Assembly (NCBI RefSeq): GCF_040954835.1
Contig: NC_090716.1
Span: 15,933,275 to 15,997,274 of the forward strand
Direction of reading: 5' to 3'
From: Lepisosteus oculatus
Taxonomy: Eukaryota; Chordata; Actinopteri; Semionotiformes; Lepisosteidae
DNA: 64,000 bases
Shown in pieces: positions 13,618-24,906 of the stretch; positions within the stretch are counted from its first letter, which is position 1; every line of letters begins with the position of its first letter. The notes beneath the pieces were generated by a model. It searched no databases. It was not told where the DNA came from and worked only from the letters and a program-made list of their open reading frames with translations. A program made the translations under genes and the position numbers.

Positions 13618-13787
13618 ATATAAGGTTGTGGGGAGCTGGAGCCTAACCCAGCAGACAAAGGACGTAGGGCAGGATACATTCTGGAGAGGCCAGGAAGAGC
13701 ATGCAAACTCCACACAGCGTGCCTCTGGCTGGACTCGAACCCAGAGCTCAGGATACTGAAGGCAGTCTGCATTCTACTGGGCTGCTC
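13618..13787 (-). repeat. Diverged antisense SINE-like copy
   Basis: Contains gcatgcaaactccacacag and ggactcgaacccagagctc, the reverse complements of the family's gtgtggagtttgcatg body and B-box region. The remainder is too diverged to align by eye. Confidence 0.5.
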
Positions 13788-14810
13788 ATGTCTCTATACA
13801 TAAATACAGTATCTTTCACCTAGACTATAAAAAGTTCAGCGAAGTTTTGACATGCATTTATTTAATAGACGGGCCCTTCTGGAGAGCACAGCAAAAACAT
13901 GCTTTAAATACAATCATTTTCCATGGCCTTTTTAGAAACTAACTAATCTGTTGTGTAACCACAAATATCAAGACAAGAACAGAACTGCATAATGTAAAAG
14001 TATGGTATATAAATATATTTAAGAATGAACAGAATGGATATTCCAATATCACGCTGTCTGAGAATATCACAGTCAGCTAAACAAGATACAGCCAGCAAGA
14101 TTTACACGACAGGTTCGCCTCCCTCAAATTTGCAAAGATATTTTCATTTTAATTCCCAATGGACAATATCACCAGAAAACAAACCGCAAACTGAGCTCTA
14201 GTACTGTTATCCTCGTATACTTTTGTTGTGCTACTTTAATACAAAATACTGACAGCTCATTTTGCGTGGTACACAATAGGAAACGCAATTAAAAATGCAG
14301 TTGTGAAATTCCTGAAGTGCTGTATGTCCATACCCAGAAAGATGTTTCAGCACCAGTTATTGTTAGCTATTTTTTACCGTTTTTCTTCAGCTTGCGATTT
14401 AAAGAAAGTGACTGCTCAGATCTGCCGTTCCACTGTCTCTGGGTCACAGATTGAAATACACACATCCATACATAACCGCTCATGACAGGTGTTTATTTTA
14501 CATTGCGTGCTTCTTGCAGGTATCAAGCGGAGGCAAAAGAGAAAGTAAGACCTTAACTGAGTTTTTTTCGTGAAAGTTAAAAAACGTGCACGCGATACAA
14601 CAGCGCCACCAAAAGGCTAAGATGATACGAAGCTGTTCATTTTTATCTTTTTTAAACTGCGCTGCAATGTGATTAAAGGAAATTAATTTAGGCAACAATT
14701 TACATGCAGTTCCCGGAATGCAGTGCAATTATGCCGACATGTACTCTTATTGAGCATTCATTTATATTAAGTATGTTATCATTACCTTCCGATATTTTAC
14801 ATACAGTACT
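13788..14810. other. Intergenic DNA, nothing recognised
   Basis: AT-rich sequence with only short open frames. Confidence 0.5.
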
Positions 14811-15108
14811 AGGGTGGACACAATTAAATTTATATTTAGCATTGCTGCCTTACAGTGCTGGAGAAATGTTTTTAATTTATGGGGTGCTATCTGTGTGAAG
14901 TTTGTATGTTCTCCCCATGTTCAGATGGGTCTCCTCTAGTTTCGCCCCACAATCCAAAGACAATCTGGTGGAATAACTTGGGCCTTGTGAGTGTGTGTGT
15001 CGGTGTTTGTGTGTGCCCTGTGGTGGACTGGTTTCCCTCCCAGGAGGTATCCTGTCTTGCCCCAGTTGCTTGCAGGGATGGGCTCCAGCTCCATGAGCCT
15101 TTACTGAA
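14811..15108 (+). repeat. tRNA-derived SINE copy
   Basis: Shows the family order: a degraded head (tagcattgctgccttacag), ggggtgctatctgtgtgaag, gtatgttctccccatg, caatccaaagacaatc, a GT-rich middle, tggactggtttccctcc and gggatgggctccagctcc. The A box is eroded. Confidence 0.7.
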
Positions 15109-17972
15109 ATAATAGCAATAACAATCTGCAGCCGAATGGATAAAGCTGTGAGAAAACAGATGCATGAATGTTTGGGGAGGTTCTAGACCACACAGCTGAG
15201 GAGAAGAGATCCGGGCAAGTCACTGTTTACTTCATGTTGAGTAACTGGGGGAGAGTACAGTCTTGCAATTAGGGATTAGGAACTGGCTAACAAAGGGACT
15301 AAATACTTAATGACAAAGAAATGTACAGCTTTTCTAATGGCATGGAGCCAAGATTGAAGTTGGACCCTATGCAGTAGCCGAACAGATAATAAGCACGGAG
15401 TTGATGAGTAAAAGAGAAGGCCAGGTGTACTTCGCCAAACCGCCAGATCCCAAAACAATGTCGTTGGAAAGCGCGGGTCAGATAGCCGGGAGATCGGAGA
15501 ATCTGCCAGTAGTCTGGTAGCAAGGGAAACGCAGGCAGGCGCTCCACTGGTATACCCAATACTGAACACCATGAGGAAAGTAAGGAGCCATGAAATATAC
15601 TGGGAGCAGGGAGGTGTGGTGGTGACCGAGGAGTGTGATCAGCTGATTAGGTCAGGCGCCGGCGTTTGCTCTGTTTACCGCGAGCCGAGACAGCTTTGCA
15701 ATGTAACTTCGGTAGAGAGACCACATCTAGCCACAAGTGAGAGCACCACTTCCCAAGTCCAGTCCTCAGTAGACACTCATTTACATCCCAACTGCGTTCT
15801 TAATTAAACCCATAATTGAAGTGGAAATCTGTTTCTTTAGGTCTTGTCTTATTTTGATTAAACTATTATTTTTATTAAACTATTATAAACTCCAAGAGTT
15901 TATCTGTCACTGTTTTTACGTTACTGGGGTAATCACAATGTTTCAGGGGTAAAATATTTTTTTAAAGATGCATTTTACACCCAAATACTGTAATTCAACT
16001 ACGGAAATGAGTTGGAAGTAAAACTTCAATCCACTTAACAATCACAAATTAAACTGTAAACCCTCGAGTAACAGAATAAAGTGTCTGTTAAGAAAACTGA
16101 GACCATATCTTTCTAAGTTTCTAACTCTAAGTTTTTTGGTTAAAAAACTGATGTGGTGTTATCCTGGTTGTGATCTCCCAGAAACTGTGTTTCTGGAATA
16201 GAGGGATTGGAAGATACTGCAGACTGAGAGAATAAAAGGCAGATGAGGCCTCTAATGTTCGAACCTTAGGGGTTACAAGTAAATGTGCTGCATTCTCCAT
16301 AGCAAAGGAATCTGAGCAACAGTGCTGCACTGATCAATGCAGAGGCTCCATGATCTCTTGTGGAGAGTGCATTGAGCAGAGACGGAGAGGCCTTGTGGAA
16401 AATATACCCTGGACTGTGTCTTAAATAACAGCGACTGTTTGCTGAGCAGGGCCACAGTTCTCACTATCAGGTAGACAGTGCAGCAGTGCAAAAAACACAT
16501 CTCATGAATACAGGACTGCACACTGATCGTGTCAAGGTCTGCACCGCTGGTACTGTGTACGATTGAACTGGGGACTTTTCTACATCCATTTCTGATACTG
16601 TATGTGACAATCAAGAAGCCTATCTATGTGTAGGATAGGGTAACTCAACCTGGGACTTCTCCAGTCTGCTCCCTTACATACTTTTACTAAATCTGACTCC
16701 TTAATTATTCAATTGCTTATGAACAGAATCAATGTACTGAAGTGGAGATGATTGGATGAACTGTACAGTGAGTAGCTCAGTATGTTAGTTTTGGTTGGAA
16801 GGGGCGTGTAGGGGCTAGCCTAGTTTACAGTTTAACAGTATGGAAATGATAGGTTGCTCAAGGGTCTTGGTACAACTGCTAAGGAAACCAAGACCTGTGG
16901 TTTACATTGCAAAGCCTGCTGGGATATGGTAGCTTTCACTTTCATGGTGGTCAAGAAGTGATGGGTAACAGCAGTGGTTATGAGCACCATAGTCATCTCT
17001 TACATAAAAACATAGCAAGCTTTTAGTCTAGGTCAATTGACTAATTAAATATTGTTTAGCTTGCCCCAAGTTGTTTAAAAGTTAAGTTAGGTTCTTTCTC
17101 TGGATTACTTGACTTTTTTGTTATCATCCTGGCTCAGGGTGATTATTGACATGTCTTTCAAGAAGGTCTAAAGCTCATTTGATTGCTAATTAAGCTCTGC
17201 ACTATTGATACATTGAAAATAATTCTCATTAAATTTAATAATGAATTCAATTAAGATTTGCTATTGGGGTGGAACTAGCCTGTAATTAATACCTAATTAG
17301 AAAGTTGATATCAAATTAATTAGTTTCATTTAGGTATAAAAAATAACTTCATAAGTATAGGTTATTGCACTCTCTTATTTAATTATTGAGAAAATTATTA
17401 CTGAAAAAAAACAGAAATTAGAATCAGCTCACCATACCACCAACAATGCATTAACGAGTGCACCTAGATTTCCATTTTGAGATTGTTAACTAACACACAG
17501 TTGGTTAAACAGTTTTAATGCCTGTGATTTTAAAATGTTCCAAGTGTCTTAGAGTCAGTCATTCATCAATCCAGGAAGTTAAGTGAAGTTAATGTTTGTT
17601 GCTGATTCTCCTCTTCCTCAAACTGTGTAATAGCTATGTAGCATTAATCAGGTATAGGCCAAGATTAGAGACAATTTAAAGACAAACATGACACAGAAAA
17701 GAAGTCTCTGATCATAAATGCTAAATGCAGCAAAAGTAACCCTAGCACAATATGACAAGTGTACACAGGGTGTACTGTATATGGAAACAGGGTGTATACT
17801 GTATACAAGCCTTTATATTATGAACCGAAGTGCACATTTTGGTTTAAATGGTTTTACAAAAGCTTAAGAACAAACACTGGGCCCCTCTCTTTAAAGAAGG
17901 GGTGTGCTTTAGGAAGTCATGCATGCATTCAAACCAGATGTATTCTTATAGCCTTCACATGGAGCACAGAAG
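15109..17972. other. Intergenic DNA upstream of the secreted-peptide gene
   Basis: No supported gene. A 98-codon frame at 15276-15572 (-) and frames around 16127-16614 (-) lack domains and splice context. The 3' part is AT-rich; see the entry at 17160-17400. Confidence 0.5.
17160..17400. promoter_or_regulatory. AT-rich, homeodomain-core-rich stretch (candidate enhancer)
   Basis: Repeated TAAT and ATTA cores (for example ctaattaagc, caaattaattag, acctaattag) occur in non-repetitive DNA about 0.6-0.9 kb upstream of the secreted-peptide gene. This is a composition-based suggestion; no conservation data are available. Confidence 0.25.
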
Positions 17973-17980
17973 TATAAATA
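17973..17980 (+). promoter_or_regulatory. TATA box of the secreted-peptide gene
   Basis: TATAAATA lies 83 bases before the ATG at 18063. Transcription would start near 18005, giving a short leader of roughly 60 bases without an upstream ATG. Confidence 0.5.
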
Positions 17981-18062
17981 CACTTACCTACAGGTTACCT
18001 TTACTTGACTTGTAAAGGAATAGTTGATGTGACCCGAAGATCTCACATTGGTATCAGGCAAA

Positions 18063-18152
18063 ATGAGAACCACAGCTTTAAGACCCTCCACGAAATTCCA
18101 TCTGCTCCTAGGGGTAGTTTTTGCAAGCTTTCTCCTGTGTGCTGCAGCATCT
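18063..18152 (+). CDS. Secreted-peptide gene, exon 1 (signal peptide)
   Basis: Codes residues 1-30 and ends in phase 0 before GTAAGTATG. Confidence 0.6.
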
Positions 18153-21100
18153 GTAAGTATGAGAACTGTTCTTTATACTGAAGAAGAAAGAAAGATTAAG
18201 CAAGCCACAACATGCATTACATTTCCACAATTCTAGACATGGATATCTGGATAGAACAGAGTAGATAGAGTGCACTCAAGAAAACACAGTTGCTTCCATT
18301 TATTTTCTTATTTTAAATAATATATAATGGATGATACATGGACAGCATTAAAACCTTTTCCAATTGCACAGAAACTCTTACTACAACTGGCAATCAAATT
18401 GACCATTCTCTGTCTGCATTTTCATTTCAATTCACATCACAATGTACACTATTATATGCATTCTTTAAACAGAAAAAATGTTAAAAGTGATCCAGTATCA
18501 GAATCGCTCTCTCTCTCTTCCAGGATTCATCAACTGGCCTCCTGCAAGGTAATTTCTGATCTTTGCTTTTCTGTCCAATAGACTTGCGCAATTTGCTGCT
18601 TTGTCTTTCTACCAGGTTCTGCAGTGAAAGGGATGAAAGCAATTCAAAATCAGCCTTTAATTTCCATCAGCCTACAAAAGCATTATGCAATCTCATGTCA
18701 TCTTGTCAAGTGGACACAGGGGCACATACAGTATGCTCTATACCGAGATGTACTGGGGAAAGCCTTTCTCTGTTAGTAATGGATTGTTACTTGCTATGTA
18801 AAGACATGTTTTCAGCCTGTTACAGGCAACAGACCAGAAGAATCAGCTTTTCGATGTGTAAAGGTAGCTGATTGTTATATCGTAGGACTGTGCCATGGTA
18901 ACACTACAGAGACAGTACACAGCAGTTATAGTGCTATATTCTCCACTCCAGGAAATGTGTACAGAGGAGCTAGATGGGAGGACATACTGTACTCAAGCAC
19001 TAGAGGAAGGTGGATGTCAGACCTAAAACCTGTGATCCATATGACCACTGCACTGGTGTGTCAGCCAGTGTGTTGCCCTACGCAGGAACGTCTCAGGGTA
19101 GGATAGACACACACAAGGCAACAAACAGGTACACTGGACTGTCAAACCCAGGCTTCCCCTGGGAATGACACAGCGAAGTGTACACTGATCTTTAGTGCAA
19201 TCTCCCAGACTGTCTGAGCAGGCACGGCAACTTTCGCAGCAGAACAGCCGGTTTATGCTATAGGCGCTACAAACCGCAATGTGAAACACCGGGCAGGGGC
19301 TCATATGTAGAATACATAATAAACCTTTACTTGTTCCTTTGCAGACTACGCATGCAGACGCAGCTACCTACAGTACTTAAATCTCATGAAATTTTGTTTT
19401 TACATAAAATGTGTTTTAAAACTGAAAAAAAAAACATTTTTCTAACACGTGAATATTGTATTCTCCATGCCAACTTCTGTCCACTTTGATAGGTTAGAAA
19501 GGGGTACGTCACTGTTCCACGAGGAACTGCGGGTAATTCCCTCCAGCGCAGTCAGCACTGATGCGGACTGCAGAGAGGCCGCATCAGCACCCTTGTGAAA
19601 CAGTCAGAAATGGGGCACCCTGAGCCCTTGCAGACTTGAGCAGAAACGCGCATATGAAGCGTGCAAGACCGCGGTGGCTGTGGTTTAAAATCCTGGTGGG
19701 GCAGTGCTGTCATCCCCTTTAGTAAAGGCAGTTCTCTCCAACGGCTCGCAGAAAATTTCCGTCTGTTGAATCGATACGAATATAAGGGATTTTGAGGGGG
19801 GAAAATGCGTCAGGCAAATAAATTCTCAATGGACGGCAGCACATATCTTGACTTTTTAGGACAAAAGTCTACAAGTACTTCCAGCAACTATGTTATGTTA
19901 CAGTGAGGCCTTCTCAACTGTCCAAAAATAGTGAACAGGAGGTCCCGATCCAACTGGTCGGCTTCTGGTTGGACGGGGGCACTAGGAAGAAACCAGCATT
20001 GCTAGACATTAAATGTTAAATTTAAGTTTGAGGTCTTGGGAACACTCTAGGAAAATAAAACTCATCAGACAAGCAAACAATAATACTTTTCCTGGAGGGA
20101 TTTTTTTTACAACCGGAGTTCAGCAGTAAATGTACGTTTGTCCAGGAGAGGGCGCTGCTGATACAAAAATGTCAAATTCACACACAGGCGAGAAAGGATC
20201 CCTGGCTCCTGCAGCCCTTCCACATGGGAGTTTTTAGTAACACTGTAGCTCTTTCATGGGATATTCGAATTAAAAACATTAACCATGAGTCTTTTGGTCC
20301 AAAAAACTATCTCAAATTGCCCATCACAGTTATAAATAACAACAGAAAAGGCTTTACCGGAATTCAAACTTAAAGGTAGGAATTGAAAGCCTAGCTGAAA
20401 AAAAAAAGGTACTTCTGCAGAGACTCATCAGAATAGAATAAGCAGTTCGTCTCCAGTGTCAGATGAATGACAATTCAATTTAGTTCAATTTATTTTTATG
20501 TAGCGCCTTGCACCACAAGGTTGCCCCATGGCACTTAACAAAGCTGTTAAGACAATCAAACAAATAAGACAGATCCACACACATTAAAACTGTGAATTCC
20601 ACAGAATTAACGGGATGTGAAAGTGACTTGTGATATCGGCAGGGAGATCATTACCTAGCCTAGGAGCTAAGAGGAATGGCACCTCCAGACCCTCCATCCC
20701 CTGAGGCTTCATCAGTTTGTATATTGGCCACCTGATAATGACCTGGTCCAGATCATAATCATGACCAATCAAGAGGGCAGCTAGTTCATTTGAACGGCAA
20801 CACCTCCGGGTGGACCAATCATGGCCGCCCTTTGGGTTTTAGGCTTCTCTGTTTCCGTGGTGAAGTTCAGGTGCCTCCACCATCGAGCCACGTGAGCTCA
20901 CCTGTTTTCATTGTGGTTGACAGGACAGGGTGAGACCACCGAAACAGTGAGTCCCAGGCCAGTCTGTTCATCTCCCATCTCCCCAGGTCAGTATGGGAGG
21001 GAAGACGGAAGAGGGTCTTCCCTGGGTGGAAGCTGTGCTCTCAGGCTTCCTCCCAGTGCAGCAGTTATTTTCCCAATTCAATTATTTGGACCAGTTTAAC

Positions 21101-21571
21101 AGCTTTTCCCAGCTCTTCAGGTGCTGGTGATTTAGAGGCTGACCTACAGGACTCGCTAGACTGCCCATCCCTGATCAGGACTGGAAAGCAGTAGTTCCCA
21201 AGTCCAGTTCAAGGGTCCCACTGATGCTCCAACTTTTACATTAGTCTGTAACATCACCACTCCTACACAATACATTTAAAACATATAGTACAAATTCGCA
21301 TCAGCTTGCAATACGGCAGCACAAATCACACAACTCATGATGGGAAAGAGTACAATTGTCTGGAGGTGTTATAAAGGGGGTTCAGTACTATAATATCTAT
21401 ACTGACATATACAGTAGACAGATTTAATGCCATTCCTTTTTCAATTCCACAGAAGAGGAATATTCAGCTGATGGAGGGCTCCTCCTTCAAGCTGAAGAAG
21501 CATCAGGCTTTGACCTGATGGAGGAGGTGGTCCCTCCGAACACGAAAACTGTGAAAACCAAGGGTCAGTGA
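18063..21571 (+). CDS. Small secreted protein (77 aa), three exons, family unknown
   Basis: Exons 18063-18152, 18524-18548 and 21453-21571 join in frame into 77 residues ending in TGA. The borders are consensus: GTAAGT after exon 1, a CT-rich tract plus CAG before exon 2, GTAATT after exon 2, and a pyrimidine tract plus CACAG before exon 3. Residues 1-29 form a signal peptide: a basic start (MRTTALRPSTK), a hydrophobic core (FHLLLGVVFASFLLC), and AAA before the likely cleavage site ahead of Ser30. The mature part, about 48 residues, is acidic (EEEYSADGG, EEASGFD, MEEVV) with a basic end (TKTVKTKGQ). It has no cysteine, no dibasic cleavage site and no second hydrophobic segment, so it is probably secreted. 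The start has an A at -3. I do not recognise the family. The 25-nt middle exon makes the model less certain than the others, although the frame works only with it included. Confidence 0.55.
18524..18548 (+). CDS. Secreted-peptide gene, exon 2 (25-nt microexon)
   Basis: Codes DSSTGLLQ plus the first base of the next codon. It is preceded by a CTCTCTCTCTTCCAG acceptor and followed by GTAATT. Confidence 0.5.
19317..19371 (-). repeat. End fragment of the fold-back repeat family (intronic)
   Basis: aaacctttacttgttcctttgcag and the following catgcagacgcagctacct are the reverse complement of the sequence at 42974-43020 (tagctgc, catgcgtaggctgcaaagg). It lies in intron 2 of the secreted-peptide gene. 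Confidence 0.6.
20474..20545. repeat. Interspersed repeat fragment (atgtagcgcc type)
   Basis: ttcaatttatttttatgtag followed by cgccttgcaccac resembles a common fish interspersed-repeat end. The rest of intron 2 (18549-21452) shows no further coding signal. Confidence 0.4.
21453..21571 (+). CDS. Secreted-peptide gene, exon 3 (acidic C-terminal half)
   Basis: Opens with AA, which completes a Glu codon with the G of exon 2, and runs to TGA at 21569-21571. About 270 bases of 3' untranslated sequence follow before the first AATAAA. Confidence 0.6.
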
Positions 21572-21842
21572 CATCACATCGTCACCCACCCCTGCCATCC
21601 CTGTCAGAGCAAGTGACCTTCTGCTGGATAAACTGTCTTACATCATCAACGAAACTAATTCGGCGCATTTCGTGTTTCGGTCAGTTTCTTTCACTGTATT
21701 CAAAGCCTTATGCTTTGCAACACACAATGAGCTATTCTAAAAATATGTTTTGTTCTATCAAAATGTTTCCTGTTCTTCTTAAAAAAACCTTATTGTTCTT
21801 GGAATGGAATGTAATGGAAAGGTGAACTATTAAATTAACAGC

Positions 21843-21897
21843 AATAAATACTTTGTTGTTTAGTTCTTCTTTTCCATTTGAAAAGCATTAAAATAAA
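21843..21897 (+). terminator. Polyadenylation signals of the secreted-peptide gene
   Basis: AATAAA occurs at 21843-21848, followed by a T/GT-rich stretch (ctttgttgtttagttcttc), and again at 21892-21897. This supports exon 3 as the terminal exon. Confidence 0.5.
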
Positions 21898-24601
21898 CTC
21901 ATTTTCAAGAATACCAAAAGCTACTTTTAATTCATGTGACAGGGATGTGATGTTCAAGGCCATTTAACATGAAGTGCTCTTCATAACCTTTCAGCTTTTA
22001 AACTGAGGTCCTGACTGCTTGGTCATTACAGGCCTCTTGGCTCTGTTCATAAGACGGGTGTTAACCCTGCTGTCCTGCTGCAGTTCACTCTAGGCCTGGA
22101 CAGTCTGGCCTATCTAAAAGTTCCTCCTGCATCAGTTTAATTGTTGAAGCAATGTCCTGCTCATCCACCTGATCTCCTGTGCAGTCAGGATGCAGGTGCA
22201 GATTGTCTACTGCATGTCACCTCTGTGGCCACTGCACCTCAGCTGTGGGTTTGGATGAGACCTTTTAGGATCCTGTAGTAGAGAAAGCTGTGAAACAATG
22301 TCGAAGAAGTTCAATTGACGAGTTGCAAGGAACAAGCAGAGGTTTATTCCAAACTGAAAGTCAAAAGAAAGAGTGAAACCATCTCTACCCATGATCAAAT
22401 TGTCTTTTTTTTGTTCTGCCTAGGCTCATTTCCAGTTCTCCCATTCCCCTCACACACTACAAGAAGTTTTACAGCAGATTTTTTGCATTTCTCATCTTTC
22501 TTTTTACTTTAAAAAGAATTAACCTCTATTTGCTCATAACTATTATTTGTGGCATAACGCGGGGGCGTGTTCAGTATGGAGGCGGAGTCCCGGATCAAGG
22601 GCTACATGTTGCCTTAGCAACCCTGGCTGATTAAGGACGAGCTACAGCTGTGGAGCCCTTTAAGGCACACTGAGCTCCTCCTCGCAAGGGGAGAACCTTC
22701 CACCGACAGTCCTGAAGGGGATTGTGGGGAGAACGTTAAGGCTGTGTTTTTCCTTCGTTTTATTTTTTTCTCCTGTCCCACTGTGAGGACCCTTTTCAGA
22801 CTGGACCCTGTTGAACAGGAACAGGCCAGTCTGGACGCCACTGTGCACTTTTGTTGGAACAAATAGCATTGCAAGTGTTAAACAGAACCATGTTTTTACC
22901 TAGTGCCCCCTTGGGCTAAAAGAAAAACTTTCATTAGCTTGCCCCACAATGATTCAAATTGATTTGAAAACCATTAACTCTATCACCAGCGGTGAAAGAT
23001 GTGAAAGCACAAGAAAACCTCATTTTCAAGCTTGCAGTAGTATTCCTTGTGCTCATACTGTAGTAAGAGGGTACCTTGGCAATTTGAAAGCAAAATAGGA
23101 CAGTTTTGGTTTTCCTTAATCAGCAAACGTTATTCAGCAGACGTGAATAACATGTTGTGCTGAAAAGTACTAACTTCTACCGTGGTGTGAAGAGTAGAAC
23201 AGCTGTCTCCGGACTGGAGTGTGCCGTTTGTGTTCATGTGGGTTTTTGCCAGATGTCCTGGTTTTCACCCAGCTTCTATAGACATGCTAGTGGGGTTGGC
23301 TGGTGGCTCTGTACTGTCCCTGTAGGCATGTGTGAGTGCTCTGTGACGGACTGGGGTCACATTGGGGTGCCTTTCACCCATGCTTCGGAACAAGACTCTG
23401 GATTCTGCACCTGCACCAGGGCAGTGAAAAATAATAGGTGGGGGGCTGACGAAATGGTGTCCATTTTTAAATATATGAAAATGTGTTCCCTTGAAAGACC
23501 ATTCACTTTGTCCAAGCTTCTAAAAGGACTTCCTACTAGACAATTACTAGACAAGTTAAAACTCAGAAATGTTTAAGCTTTTACAGCTTTAAAGATGAAT
23601 TCTGAGGAAAACCAGTCTCCACAAAACAATTCTTGCCATGATTGGAAATGTCGATATACAGAGATCAATATTGCAAAAAAAAAACTAAATTATTACCCAT
23701 TTAAAAAATGTTTTATTACAAATATAGTAGCAGTTTTTATATAATTCACTATAAGATAAAGCCTTAATCGTGTAAAATATACAATGGTCCTGAAGAATTA
23801 AAACTCCAGTGTTACAGAATATTTATTCTGTATTTCCATAAAGAGATTTGTGCAGTGGGTCATTCCACTACTGTACCCTTTCTAAAAAGCACATAGTTTA
23901 CTATCACCCTGTTTCTTACTGCCTTATTGTTGAGAACTATTAGTGTTGTCACCTGTATAGCACCTACAGCTCCTTATAGTTTCATTTTACAGGAAGTCAA
24001 AAGTCACTGTAACAGTAATGGTTATTCCAAGAATGTACATTATTTAAATGACATACTTATATAATTATAGTGTAACACATTTCGAACTCTGACAGAAAGT
24101 GAAATGCATTGCATGTTCAGGGCACTATATAAAATCTAAACCACAATCAAGCACTGCTGCTAGGAAAATTACAATGAGTTAAGTACTCAATAACAGTGCT
24201 TAAAAGTTGGCTAACACATCACGTTTGTAAACAGTTTAATTGATCCAGAGTTTGGACTTTAAGATCCTCTTGTGAGGTATTCAAACAATCCTTGGCATGC
24301 TAAAGCTCTTCACACAGTTATTTGTTCTCTTTCTTCCCAATTTTCCTTTTGCATGATAATTTTTTTTAATTGGAAGGGAACAAAGCCTTTGTATCCATCG
24401 AAGGTGTTCCTGTGTTTCCAAGCATGGCCCGACAGAAAGGAACAGATTGGTTGCCGTCTACTGGGAGATGGTTATGAAACTGTTTGTAAGCAGTAACATT
24501 TTTGTAGGTAAGCATCAAGTGGTCTTCAACTAGTTGTATTCGGTGCATTGTTGTGCTTTACAGTAGTGTGCATTTCTCCTTTCATTCACAATGAAATCCT
24601 G
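21898..24601. other. Intergenic DNA between convergent genes
   Basis: 22320-22370 (gcaaggaacaagcagaggtt onwards) is a fragment of the fold-back repeat family. 22560-22870 is a GC-richer block with no recognised product. 23236-23410 is a diverged plus-strand SINE fragment (gtgggtttttgccagatg, tgacggactggggtc). AATAAA on the minus strand near 23709 and 23822 could serve the four-pass membrane gene, but the choice is open. Confidence 0.45.
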
Positions 24602-24906
24602 TTAGGGCAGTGATCTGTAGCTCATGTCCCTGCTTAATGAGCCCGAGTACTCCATTCCTTCATTGTAGGAGCCTAGCCCTGTCTTGTGCTGCATGGCTTC
24701 TGTTTCCTTCAACAAGGAGCTGACATCTGCCATGAGGTCAGGGCAGACATACTGCTCCACAATGAAAGTCAGAGGCAGGACCCCCAGGAGTAGAACCCAG
24801 CCCAGGGCCCCCAGCCAATAGGAGGAGCCCAGGCGGGAGAAGTCACTGCTGATCTCGCCCAGATGGTGCTTGGTGAAGAAGGACCAGCACATGACAAAGA
24901 AGAACC
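24602..24906 (-). CDS. Four-pass membrane gene, coding exon 3 (terminal)
   Basis: Codes GFFFVMCW to SLP and the stop: the end of segment 3, segment 4 and the C-terminal tail with the EQYVCPDL stretch. Confidence 0.8.

Noticed and set aside
15276-15572. 98-codon frame on the minus strand
   Set aside because: Two frames overlap here with similar openness, no domain is seen, and composition suggests chance.
21561-21571. Possible donor (GTCAGT) at the end of the secreted-peptide frame leading to a further exon
   Set aside because: The donor is weak, the frame ends in TGA there, and polyadenylation signals follow within 350 bases.
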